Shown here: in pieces, positions 33,422 through 44,714 of the stretch
Numbering within the stretch: position 1 is the first letter of the stretch
How the letters are laid out: each line of letters starts with the position of its first letter
Source: Cinnamomum chago
Taxonomy: Eukaryota; Streptophyta; Magnoliopsida; Laurales; Lauraceae
DNA length: 64,000 nt
Assembly (NCBI GenBank): GCA_038049695.1
Contig: CP142452.1
Location: forward strand, 76,454,501 to 76,518,500
Reading direction: 5' to 3'
Translations under genes and position numbers: made by a program
The notes under the pieces: model-generated
What the model was told of the DNA's origin: nothing
Database searches by the model: none
The model's input: only the letters and a program-made list of their open reading frames with translations

Positions 33422-36194
33422 CAAAAAATAATGGGTGATGGATATGAATCCATTTCACCTTGAATTGGAAAATCCCTCAATTCTGAATGTATATACACAA
33501 CATACTCTTTAATGGTTGGATCGATCCATAGCTGCATTGTGTCTGCTCTTGCTGCTGTCTAATAAGATTGTAACAAGCTAGTGGCTGCACTCAGGGTGTC
33601 AAGCAAATGGCATCTGCCAATGACTTAGGCTGAAGTATATTCTCTTGATTCATTTGTCAGAACTGATTTTCTTATCAGCTCAACCCAAGCTGTTGCTAAC
33701 TAACCCTTAAGCTATTATATTTACTTTTCTGGAGCACTTGCTAATACCTCTCTGCATTCACCATGCTCGTAGACATAATTTTTTTTATTAGATCCTAAAC
33801 CCTATTGTCTTCTAAGCCAGTAAACCCAGCCAAACAATGTCTCTGTCTTTTTCTTGGGTTCTCACTTCACTTCCGAGTTCCAAGTAGAGAAAGGAATTGT
33901 AGAAAGTTGTCATGCACTTTTTCTGCCTTTTCATACATGGAGATTTTATGACTTGACTGTCATGTGGCATCCCTTTCTTTTTCAATTTGGGCCATCTACA
34001 TTGATCGCATCATCCACAGCTAACAAGTTAATGGATGATGTTGAATACATGTATGTGGGGGACCCCACTTGAAACGGTCTGGAAGTTTTGTTGAAGACCA
34101 ATAGGTTGTTTGCTGCAGGGGTCTATGTTTGACTGACCACATCCACATGGCTTTTCATTTTTCATATGCATAAATACCAACAATCATAACCGTGTCTACA
34201 TTGGTAGTAGTTGTTTGCTATAATTAAAAATGTATCTTTAATAGAAGTACACATTTGACTATTAAATAGCACTTGGATAGCTCAAGAAGAGAAAAGCATG
34301 CATCTCAAGCGATTTGTATGAAAACAAAGAATAGAAATTATAGCTTCACTTAAAAGTTACTAAACTTATTATCCACAAATTTAGTCTTTCAGCAGCTGAT
34401 CTTCAGCTTGTTTGACCAAAAATAAAATAAAAATTCCTCCAAAGTTATAATTATTCTAATTATAGCAATAATGGCCAGATCATCAAAGTATGGGGTGTCC
34501 TGCCTTTGCAATGACCATTGACCCCAAAAACTACCTTCCAAACGGATACATCCATTACAAGTAAATTTTTTTTCCCCTTCAAGCCTCCATTTGAACCAAT
34601 TTAATAAAGGGTCTATTCAAGACAGGATGTATGTACTTAGCAATGTGGGCTGTGGGTCCCAGTCCTAGATCACACTACACATGGTCCACTCACCATTTCT
34701 CTGCTGCGTGGACTAGAGAAATAACTACAATGCAGGTCTTCTTCCTCTTCTCTGTTCTGGTTTGGACTGATTTGTCCATTTCTTGTCTTCGAGCGATCAA
34801 CTAAGAGTATCAATATGTAAATGAGCATTTTGCTTCATAAAACTATGATTGTGTTAAATATTTCCTCACTGTGTTTGATATCTTGCCCTTGTTGTTTTGC
34901 CTCACAAGTTTCCTTTTGAACTGTTTGATTTACAAATGTCCTGTGCAGAGATGAACTATACTACTGTACTATCACAAATTAGGTTACCATGGAACCTTCT
35001 TTATTCATCCAGTTTCTCTCTGTTGTCTAGAACAGTGGTTTCTAATAGTGTTTTTTGGTACAATGGGACAGTTTTGGGCCACTCTACAAAAATCAGAGCA
35101 AATTGCATTTAGGATTTCAAGTGAGCCATAGAAACTCGAGGTCCAGCCTGAGTCCATCCAGTTATGGGCAGAGTTTATAGGTCCACGGGGTGGGAATTGG
35201 ATGGTATTTAAGGTCAAAATAACTAGCAAGCTAGGCCTAGACTAATGACTACCTAAAGGGCCCATTGCCCCCATCAGATGAAAAGGCTCAAACTAAAATA
35301 TATAATTAAAACGAGTTATCCTGTCTGATAATCTTTGAATCATTTTGTCCAGTTAACCTGTTACTATTGATGCGCTGACTCTGTCTTTGCTTTGAATGAG
35401 CAGTAGGACTTGGAGCTTTATCAACAACGTGTGTGATTTTTTAGGGCCTGGTGTCAGTAAGTACTCTTTCAATCCTAAATTCCAGTCAGACATAAAACTT
35501 GTTGTGTCAAATGTTTATCTTTTTCTTCTTGTTTTATCAAATGACACAAACCTGCATTCAGATTTCAGATTTATCAACGAGTTTTAATGACTGACTTATT
35601 GTGTTTATCTTTTTCCTGGGTTCTATAAAAACACAGTTACTTCCAATGATTTGAAACTACAATTATATTGTTAAATAAGGAGGCAATGAGCTTCTTCTCC
35701 TCTTGCTGCTGCTCTCTTCTCTCTTTTGCTCTGTTTTTTACTTACTTTTCCTGTTTTTGCAAAAGAGAAAAACCATTCATATTCATGTGCTTATCTCTGA
35801 GAAAGTGGTGATTTGGTTGTATTTCTATGATTGCAAGTAGAAGAGAAATGTTCTTATGATGCCTGAAAGATACAGTAGCCTAATCCAAGATGATTCCTGT
35901 GTAGAATCCCCTTGTGCTTATTACTTTATAATGACTCAGGCTATACTGTACAAGATGTACTCAGGAATCCCCTTGTGTTTTCTTGTTTATCAAATTTTCG
36001 TCAGAGGAATTTTATCCAAATTTCTCCAACCTGCAGCCAAACAATGGATATATATATCTTCCACCTCAACGAAAAAAAAAATTATGAGTCAGAGAAACTG
36101 ACTTCGTTGATAGGTATCATAAAGAACACTCTGAAACACTACCAATGAAATCAGAGCCTCCATTTCCCCCAAGAAGTTACAAGCCTTCACCCGA

Positions 36195-36383
36195 GATATG
36201 CCTGGTCCTACAGCAGGACTTGAGTTAGATGTAGCATTAGACCTCAAAAATATGCAAGTAAAAGGAGCTACTTCAGATGCATTTCGAGTTAGTGTTTCAA
36301 GTGCTCCTAGTACTTCATGTCATGGTTCTGCACAGGATGATTGCGATGCATTAGGGAATCTATACATATGGGGGCTCAAGCAA
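36195..36383 (+). pseudogene. Captured fragment of an RCC1/PH/FYVE (PRAF-type) gene
   Basis: A plus-strand frame reads [18 protein letters not shown], then [19 protein letters not shown] and LYIWG. From memory this closely matches the segment joining the PH region to the first RCC1 repeat in plant PRAF/RCC1-FYVE proteins, where the expected text is DALGDVYIWGEV. Similarity stops sharply after YIWG; the frame runs into unrelated sequence ([10 protein letters not shown]) and a stop at 36419. No PH, other RCC1 repeats, FYVE or BRX domain was found nearby, so this is one exon piece carried inside the CACTA element. An upstream exon-like stretch (36100-36195) could be linked, but I do not recognise it. 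Confidence 0.62.
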
Positions 36384-37001
36384 TTAGCAAGTTTCTCCAT
36401 AGACTACAGATTTATTTAGCTATCAACAAAGAAATGTTTGTTTCATTAGTTGTGTTTTTATCATTAAATTCATTTGTTTTGCAGAGGTGAGATATTCATC
36501 GCCTACACAGTCCGGTATCAGGAAAGATCTGGATCTATCTTTATCAGAGGTTTGTTCATTGATTACTGTAGAATTTACATGCCTTCGTCTCCACTAATCA
36601 AAATCAAACAGCAGCAATTAGATAATTGACATTCAGGTGATAATAATATAAGTTACACATAAGTGTCATTGCTTATGAACTTAAAAATTACTTCACTGTA
36701 TTAGGAATATACTTCCTTAACCTGTTTGTTTGGACGAATTCTCAATGGAAGGTATACAAATTCTTTAAATTCTGTCCTCCAAACATATTCTTAATTGCTA
36801 AGTGGCACTTCATATTTAGAAAGTTAAAATTTGAAGAACTCCTTAAACAGAGATACATTTCATAAGACTAACAAAAGTTGAAATTTTACTTAATATATAG
36901 AAAATTCAAGTCAATTCAGCGGAGTCAACTTCATCCAACTAAGGAGGAAAATGCAGTCTCTGTCTTCATTACAGTTGATGGGCTCTCTCTGTCTTCTTCT
37001 G

Positions 37002-37005
<4 letters not shown>

Positions 37006-37051
<46 letters not shown>
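37006..37051. repeat. (CT)n microsatellite
   Basis: Perfect CT run of about 46 bp in the CACTA interior. Confidence 0.95.
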
Positions 37052-37055
<4 letters not shown>

Positions 37056-38991
37056 GTTTAATCCATTTCCCATTCTTCACTTTACATGCGTCAGTTGGAT
37101 ATTTTGAAGAGGATACCAAAAAACTATGGCCATCTCTTACCAAATGTTTCTATTCAGCTCAAGGAAGAAAAGGTGATATGACCATGAACAGCTGTTAAGG
37201 TGATATGACCATGAACAGCTGTTTAATCCTGTGTGGAACACATTGGAGAGAATGGAGTAATGGAAGTGGGGGTTCAACAACCTGATAAGTGCCAAAGTCT
37301 AGCTAGACCTTCATTGGTCAAAAGTGAGATTTGGAATGCCATCTTTTTCTGGGGTTATATTAAGAGTCAAGTATGAACTCGATTTGAAAACCCACTAGTA
37401 ATTTTAGTTTGGGACACAGGTACTTTGATAGTACTAATAATTACAACATATATAAGGTACTTTTCACAACAGTTGTGTGATGTGTAACTCTGTTTGCTCA
37501 TTCTAGCCCAAAATAATTAACTATGTTGGGGCATCTGCAAATTAAGATATTTCATAAAATATTATTGAAGAATTTAAAAAAAATAATTAATTTTTTAAAT
37601 AAGTAGTGATAAACCATGCATGAAGATAAAACATTATCAATCAACAATCGCTTGCCTGCATATACCTTTATAGTATTGTGAATGGCAATAAATAAATCTT
37701 ATCGAAATAATATATGCAAATACGGGTGATATATAATTATATGAACCGCTTTTTTAATTCTTGCTTTTCCTCTTTGACCCAAGGCACCATGCACCAATCA
37801 CCCAGTCCTCCTAAATCCCACCAAAGAAAGAAACAGAAAAAGAACTTGAAAAATGTTAGTGTGTTTGGAATCTATGGGAGTGAGGAAAGAGTCTGCTTCC
37901 ATTTTGGGAATCTTAGAAATCTCACCAAATGAGGCAGAGAAAAAGAAGAGATTTACAACTAAATTTAGAAATATGAAAAGGCCCTTGAATTGAAATGAAA
38001 TTTACATGATATGGTGGTCCAGTACCAGTAGACTAGCCTCGTTTTCTACACTACACTACATGTCCATAGACACAAGACAATTCACCTAATTTGTCTAGTT
38101 TCGCCCCTGCAATTTTTGCTTATTGAAGAAGAATAATCATTAATTGTCCAACTTTTTTTTTTCATCTTTTTCTTATAAAAGAAACTAGCAAAAGCTATTG
38201 GGGCCAAATTGACAGCTGAGGTGGGGTGCCGGGTGTTGGCGCAAGGTTTCCTTATTCCCAGCAAGTTGTCTTACCACACCATACACATGGCCCACCCAAG
38301 AAATCAAAGCAGGAAGCCACACTCTCTTGAAAGACCTATAAAAACGTATCTTGAAAGAGTTTCAGGATTGGATAGTGCTGCTAATAGTTATTATGTGCAG
38401 GAGGAGCCACCCATTAGCTAGAAGGAAATACTATAAATAATAGGTATTATGTGCAGGTTTCTAACAGTTTCAGAGTAGGATTTCTTTTCTTTTCTCTTTT
38501 TTGTAAATTAACGAAAGCACATAATAATATAAAAATTAGCCATGAGACCTTATAAAGTTTCTATTAACAAAAACAAAAGAACACTGAAGTTGACCTTGTG
38601 AAAGGTCCTTATCCCACTATTCTGATGAGGCTCTGTTTCATATTTCATAATCTTTCGATTAAATGCAGATGGGTTAGAGGACTTTATCTTTTCTCAGACG
38701 CCAATAACCGTATCTTCATAATCAGGTGTACTATGGCAATCTTGGCATCCACAACCTTCAGCACATGCTCCCCATTCAAAAAAACATCGACAGTAGCTGC
38801 AGAAAAGAAAGACAACACTAAATAAAACATTGACAGCAGTTTCTCTAAATTAAGAGTAGTAGTTTAGTTGAGAGAGAGAGAGAGAGAGTCCATGAAGAAT
38901 AAAACTGCAGGATAAGTTACAATGAGATTAGCAGCACCACACATTCATTCCTTGAAGATCTCACCATTTCTTTATACTTTTGTTTTCAGTT

Positions 38992-40697
38992 ATGAGAACA
39001 GGAAGGATGCAAACGAGTGCACAAGAACGGGATGCTTCAATATTTGATTCGACGATTGAGCCAGAGGCAAATAGTGTTGGTAAGATCAATACTATTAGTT
39101 ATATATTTTATAAAATTATTAAAATTCATGTATGTTTTTATTAACTATTTTCTTTTTCCTTTTAGCTTCTACCTACCATGTCACCTCCACTAGAAGAGGA
39201 CGTGGTAGGTCAAAAAATATCTCTCTTACCAGGCTTATTAAGGATACGGGTCAAAAGCTAAAGATTGAAATCCCTAAAGGGCTGTCTAGACCAGTTGGCA
39301 AGTATGCAAAACAATTTAAGACTGAAGTTGGCATAATTTGTCGAACGTATGCTCCTCTTGCATGTTCCACTTGGCCAACGGTTAAACAAGAACATAGGCA
39401 AATATTTTATGATCGCATTTTGGTAATTCAGTCCTCAAAATTTTATTTTTTGCCTTTATTTTGCATACTATGTTATTTGAAAGTTGGATACAAAATTAAG
39501 TAATCTCTTTCCTGTCAAATATATCTAACAAACTTATTATGAATGCATCTTATTTGTAGGACAAATTTGATATAGATCTTCATGATCCACGTTTGAAGAA
39601 AGCTGTTAACAGTTATTTAGCATCAACATTTAAAAACTATAGGAACAGATTGCACTCCCATTATAAGAGGGTTGCTAATCACGAGGTGGCATGCCAGAAA
39701 CCTTATGAGGGTGTGTCACAAGAAGATTGGGAGCTGTGCTGCAATAGGTTTTGTTCAGAAGAGTTTCAGGTGAAATTTATTTTTAACTGTATTACCTACA
39801 TAGAAATGATTTTTTTTAGAAAATCTTGACGGCATTTCTAATCATTAACTTGAATGCAGAAAGTTAGTAAAAAGAATTCTGAAAACCGACAGCTGCTTAA
39901 AGTGAACCATTGTGCAGGTTCAAAATCATTTGTCGAATATCTTCATGAGACGGTATTGGTAATTCTAATATTTTAATAAGTATTGATTTATTAGCTTTTT
40001 TTTTTTAAATTTAATGTTGTGTTCAAATTATACAGCATGATGCTCCAATTGGTAGGATAGAATTGTGGCACAAGACACATTATAGTCAAGAGAAGGGTTG
40101 GTCTACTCCCGAGTGTCAACTGCTCTATGTAAGATACTTTTTTTTAAAGTTTCATCTAATTAATTATTTCTTTTGTTCTTCAGTTTTTCTATACATTTCT
40201 AAATATTTATGTGAATTTTTTTTCTATTTTAGGATAAAATGATTACACTCCAGTCGCAGCCCACAGAAGAGGATTCTCCCCCATTGACAGATGATGAGAT
40301 ATGCAAACAAGTGTTGGGTACAAGGCCTGGATATGTCCGAGGTCTTGGGCATGGCGTCGTGGCCCCTCCATCATCTTCAACGGGCCTTCAAAATAATCTG
40401 CGGGTGGAAGAGCTTACTAAGAAGGCCGCGACAGCTGAAAGACAAGCTCAAGAGTTGGCTGAGCAGTTACAGCGGATGGAAGCTCAGATGGAGGCTCAAA
40501 GGCAACAAATGGAGGCTCAGATGGAGGTTCAGATGGCAGGTCAAAAACAACAGATGGAGGCTCAGATGGAGGTCCAGATGGAGGGTCAAAAACAACAGAT
40601 GGAGGCTCAGATAAATGAAATGAGGTCCTGGCAAAAGAATATGGAGACTATGATGCAATCTATAATGGCGCAAAAGATGGGCACTCCTCCATGGTAA
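38992..40697 (+). CDS. CACTA second protein, Transposase_24 (Ptta/En/Spm) family, six exons
   Basis: Exons inferred from GT/AG sites with continuous frame: 38992-39079, 39166-39422, 39560-39769, 39860-39952, 40036-40128 and 40233-40697, total 1206 nt, 401 residues. Exons 2-5 carry the family core: RRGRGRSK, IEIPKGLSRPVGKYAKQF, CRTYAPLACSTWPTV, YRNRLHSHYKR, EDWELCCNRFCSEEFQ, HETHDAPIGRIELWHKTHY. Exon 6 starts with a QPTEEDSPPLTDDEICKQVLG-type segment and ends in a coiled coil made of near-perfect 14-residue repeats (QQMEAQMEVQMEGQK type, about 40480-40620). In the En/Spm system the second protein binds subterminal repeats and helps transposition; a similar role is inferred here. No inactivating change was seen. 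Confidence 0.85.
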
Positions 40698-41610
40698 AAT
40701 ATTTATTCTGTGCTTTTATACATCATAAGGTGCATGTTCAGTTCAAATAGAAGGAAAATAAAAATGGATAAAATTTCATCTTAAATTATTAGATATCAGG
40801 TGCTTAATTTTCTTAGTTGCAATTTCCATGTTGAATCTCTTCACAAATGTCACATACCCAAAAGGCATATATAGTGAAGAAATGTTTAAAATGAGAAATA
40901 AGTAGCCGTATCATCAAGTCAATTTGATTTCTTCCATGCCCCCATATACATCAAGGGCCATGATTTGAATGATATGGATTGATGTACATGTGGTGACTTT
41001 GTGTATAGGCTACAATCAACATGAATAGATAAGATTTCAACTTGATATCTCAAATTTTAGTTTTAACATCTATCTTGTTTTATAGATTTCAACATCTATC
41101 TTATTTTATTTATTACAGATCGAAATGGGAGATGAAGAGAAAATTAGAACAAGCAGCATTTTTTGGACCCGTTTGGATGGTGCGGATCAATTTGAGGATG
41201 CTATATTTTATCATGGAAATTGTTCGTTGTCTCCGTGTGATACATGTCGAAGATTGCTTTTTCAGTTATTGTTTCTATGTTTTTTTGAGACTAGCTATTA
41301 TATAGATTTATGTTTAACAGAATTTTATCAATTTCTTCAGCAATAATTTGTGATAAGGACAACTGTTTCATTGCATTCAAATTCAATGAATAAATTTAGT
41401 TTATGTTTTTACATCGGTGGAGTGTTATTTTCATACCTGAATTGCAACTTAGAGATATATGATTGTGAAGACCTAAGGATGACATTGCATTAAAGATTTG
41501 TGAATGAATGACTTGTGAATGGATGATGAGATTATATTTGTATTGATTGGGTATAAAATCAGGAAAAATATATCTATTTTAAAAATATTAAAAAATATTT
41601 TTTTGAGAAA
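40698..41610. other. CACTA 3' flank of the second gene
   Basis: Between the Transposase_24 stop and the right subterminal repeats. It holds an exon-like stretch at 41119-41346 (EMGDEEKIRTSSIFWTRLDG) after a plausible acceptor TTACAG. This could be a further exon of a longer transcript, but the reading frame from 40697 is closed, so I did not join it. Confidence 0.35.
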
Positions 41611-42118
41611 TTATTATTTGCGGCGCTTTTATTGCGTTGCAAATAATTAAATGTAACAAGATAAATATTATTTACCACACCACATAAGCGTCGCAAAAAA
41701 AAAATATTTGCAACTTTATATGAGCGTTGCCTTTAATAATTTATTAACGACCTTTTAGAATCGTCGCAAATATAAATTATTGGTGACGCAATTTTACCGT
41801 TGCAAATAAATTATTATTTGCGACATTTATAATACGTCGCAAATATAAATTAATTAGTGACGCAATTTTACCGTTGCAAATAAATAATTATATGCGACGT
41901 TTATAAAACGTCGCAATTGATACGTAATTAGCAACGCTTTGAAACCGTTGCAAATACTCTCTCCAATTGCCACGCTACAGTCTTTAGCGTAGCTAATCTT
42001 TTTGTGACCCCATTATTTGCGACCCCTTGCGACGCTTAGTTTTTTGCGTCGCAATTAACTTATTGCGACGCTTTTTATATTATTTGCAACGCTTTTTTAG
42101 CATCGCAAAAAAGCAAAA
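41611..42118. repeat. Right subterminal repeat array of the CACTA element
   Basis: Copies of TTTGCGACGC and GCGTCGCAAA and decayed forms, mirroring the left end, and ending just before the terminal TTGTTGTAGTG. They confirm that both ends belong to one element. Confidence 0.88.
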
Positions 42119-42129
42119 TTGTTGTAGTG

Positions 42130-43098
42130 ACTAGTCATAAACTCATAATTAAGGTTAGAAGACCAATCCTCATGGTTCTCTCCAAATTATTTCTCCCACT
42201 CTAAAATCCTAACTTCTTCTTCTTTCGGGGTTTTTAAACTAGTATTTAGGTAGATCAAAAGTTTCAACTTAAAGGATTTGCTAGGTTGGGGATTGAATAA
42301 AATTAATGGAGCTGTTTTGGGGGTATAACAAAGTTGCAGGGCTACAATTCCACCAATCAACGAGGATAGGGTACAGTTGGGCCAAAGGAAACCAGGGTTT
42401 TGTGAAGGAGTCTTTTTAGGTTGGATTTCGCTTTGATGAGGTCCAAATTGTGTCAGGTGATTTTTAAAAAGTAGTGAGAAATGAGAGTTTTAACCTGACT
42501 TTGGCTGAAATGACCAGGGCTTTTTTCCCCGATTCCGTGGTCTTAAAATCCCAACTCATGTGTGGGGCTCCGCACATGGATAGAAACACGTCAAATGACC
42601 ATACATAGACAAACACATCCCCAATGTTCGAACACACAACCCTCGACTCTAATACCATGTTAGCACCAGAAACACCAAAAGCTTGAGTTGTTTAGAGAGT
42701 GGTACAATAATGTATATCAAAGGGTCTTGACATGGATCAAAATAGCTACATAGCGGCTGTTATATCGGGCATAGCGGCCAAGACCACTATGCTAAATTTA
42801 GTTTAGCATCTCTCTCATCTGAAGTGGCTACTACGGTCCACTACAAGCTAGTACAGGCCACAGGGGGCCGTTACAAAATGAGTTTCGGCAACTACTTTCT
42901 ATCATTTTTTTAAAACACATATTAGGGCTTTTTTATTCTCTTCTTCCCTCCAAACAACGTTTTAAGCTTCTCTTCTACCTTTCTATGCTTAAAAGAACAA
43001 AAAAATAATAATAATAAAAATCTCACCGAATTGAAACCAGGGTAGAGAGTTCCTTTCAAGGGCTCTTCTCTAGGTATATATTGGCGAACACCCCCTTA
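42130..43098. other. Non-coding DNA with a weak copia relic
   Basis: No gene seen. AACCCTCGACTCTAATACCA at about 42637-42656 is the complement of a TGGTATTAGAG primer-binding site, which hints at a minus-strand copia or TRIM relic with its LTR to the right (starting TGTTAGCACC at 42658). The evidence is thin. Confidence 0.35.
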
Positions 43099-43401
43099 GG
43101 GCCCATTTGGCAATTTACTATTAAGTAAAAGTGATGTAAAGCATCAAATCCAGAGAGAATAAAATATAAGGGGGTTATGAATGTATTTTGTTTTTAGTAG
43201 ATTGGTAAAGATTTTTTTTTACTTTTTGTGTAAAAAGAGGGGTTTTTTTTTTTTTAGTGCAGAAAGGAGGTTACTTTTTGAAAACTTTTTTTTTTAAAGG
43301 AAGGAGGGTGTTTTGAAGATGTGTTTTGGATGTGACCCCTTGTTTGAAAAATGGAGGCTTTACATTACTTTTACTAACCTAGTAAATTGCTAAATGAGCC
43401 C
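43099..43401. mobile_element. Harbinger/Tourist-like MITE, copy 1
   Basis: 303 bp with ends GGGCCCATTTGGCAATTTAC and, on the other strand, GGGCTCATTTAGCAATTTAC. The inverted match continues for about 44 bp (AGTAAAAGT-ATGTAAAG). It is flanked by the 3-bp TSD TTA (43096-43098 and 43402-43404), the signature of PIF/Harbinger elements. No coding capacity. The inner sequence is related to the element at 45519-45830. Confidence 0.85.
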
Positions 43402-44402
43402 TTAGGTATTAGTAAAAGTATTTGTTTCTCAACTCCCAACAAAAGTACATTGTTTGTTTTGATAAAAGTTTATTTATATTTGATTTGAAGTTTAAACTTT
43501 ATTTAAACATTACTTTATAATTTATATATGCTATGTTATATATAGTTTGCTAAATCGCTTATTTGAATTATGAATTTCGAAATGCATAATAGTTTCTAAC
43601 ATAGTATAGCTAGCCAACATTAATAGATGCAAAAAACATAGAACAATACTGTAATTTTTAATCATTTAGTGATATGGAATTTTTACACATTGAAGGGACC
43701 GGCGGACCGCTACATGCCCCTATCTTAGTTACTATAGAGAAAAATAATCAAATTCTAACATTTTCCAACATTTTGGATAACTTTTTCAAATTTTTTTCAC
43801 CACTTTTGCGATTCACACCGCTACAACACCATTTATTACCGATACCACTGCGTATCACCCACTATGTAGCATTTTGGCCGCCGGCCTCTACGTCCGCCGC
43901 AACCGTTATTTTGATCATTGGTCCCGACACTTAGAAGCCTCAAGAATTTCTCGAAGATTGAGCCTTAAAAGATCTATACTCTTAAAAGGGTTCATCATAA
44001 GATAACCAAAGACAAGCCCTATTTCGACCAAGTAACTAGATCATGAAGGTCTTGTTTGTCTGCATTAAAAATTAAAATACATGTGAATTGAATACATTGG
44101 TTGGTTAAAAATGAAGATCCAACGTGAATTTCCAAAAATGAGCATCAAATAGCATCTTCTTTTTATTCTATTTCCTTAAAAGAAAATGCTATTTGGTGTT
44201 CATTTTTTTAAATTCACTTTTAATCTTCATTTTCAACCAACCCAAGTATTTAACTCCTCTGCATCTAATTCAAACAAAGAGGCTCTAAGGGATAGTCAAA
44301 ATCCGCTCTCCCAAACATTTTGCATTTTCTATGCCATGTGAATTTCTGAAATTTTACTACATGTCTCTATGACCCTACCCGCAATCAACTCATAGAACGT
44401 CT
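43402..44402. other. Non-coding DNA with a foldback MITE
   Basis: Apart from the foldback element near 44047-44287, no gene or recognisable element was seen. Confidence 0.5.
44047..44287. mobile_element. Foldback MITE, about 240 bp
   Basis: The halves are inverted copies: GGTTGGTTAAAAATGAAGAT near 44099 faces ATCTTCATTTTCAACCAACC near 44225 (revcomp GGTTGGTTGAAAATGAAGAT), and CAAATAGCATCTTCTTT faces AAAAGAAAATGCTATTTG. The outer ends (TCTTGTTTG and CAAACAAAGA) are less exact and the TSD is unclear, so the superfamily is not assigned. Confidence 0.7.
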
Positions 44403-44714
44403 TGTTAAGGAGTTGTTTGTGCACTTTCCTATCACCGATTGGTTTTGGGATTATTGGGTGGCAACTTTGTCATGGTATCAGAGCCAAAGATCTTGAGTTC
44501 AAAACCACACAGAGCAAAAATGCCCCATGCCGCATTGTATGTTTGTGAGGGCGCAAGTGCGCATGGCAAGAAGGCCCCATGCCGCATTATAGTCTTATGC
44601 GGGCATGTGCTTCGGATCTGGGTGGTGTCCTGCCCGAGAGGGGATGTTAAGTAGTTGTTTGTGCAGTTTCCTATGACCAATTGGTTTTGAGATTACTGGT
44701 TAACAACTTTGTCA
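44403..44714 (+). mobile_element. TRIM retrotransposon, structurally complete
   Basis: 312 bp with two 70-bp LTRs (44403-44472 and 44645-44714), both starting TGTTAAG and ending CAACTTTGTCA. The primer-binding site TGGTATCAGAGCC (initiator-Met tRNA) follows the first LTR directly at 44473-44485. A purine tract CGAGAGGGGA at 44635-44644 precedes the second LTR. The flanks CGTCT and CGTCC form a 5-bp TSD with one mismatch. There is no coding capacity; it would depend on another retrotransposon's enzymes. The LTRs differ at about 10-11 positions by eye, so the insertion is old. The inner part repeats CCCCATGCCGCATT twice. Confidence 0.9.

Larger units (their letters stand above)
29873..38991. 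other. CACTA interior, non-coding with possible captured DNA
   Basis: About 9 kb between the two transposon genes, unusually long. Only one segment resembles a known protein (36195-36383, PRAF-like). The rest is AT-rich and intron-like with (CT)n runs at 33375-33418 and 37006-37051 and short duplications. One 25-bp duplication contains GGTGATATGACCATGAACAG and occurs at 37171 and 37199. A related ~35-bp sequence containing TTGACTATTAAATAGCA occurs near 32975 and 34250. It could be introns and flanks of a captured host gene, or introns of a longer accessory transcript. Confidence 0.5.
22468..42129. mobile_element. Complete 19.7-kb CACTA (En/Spm) transposon
   Basis: Starts CACTACAACAAAT at 22468 and ends TTGTTGTAGTG at 42129, giving an 11-bp perfect terminal inverted repeat CACTACAACAA. 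It is flanked by the 3-bp TSD ACT (22465-22467 and 42130-42132). Both ends carry dense arrays of TTTGCGACGC-type subterminal repeats. It encodes a Tnp2 transposase (26078-29872) and a Transposase_24 protein (38992-40697), both on the plus strand. At 19.7 kb it is larger than a typical autonomous CACTA element, owing to a ~2.5-kb leader and a ~9-kb interior with a host-gene-like fragment. It lies about 90 bp right of the RTE/L1 nest. Confidence 0.93.

Noticed and set aside
41119-41346. Seventh exon of the second CACTA gene
   Set aside because: Splicing from a possible donor at the end of exon 6 would create an immediate stop; the link is not supported by frame.
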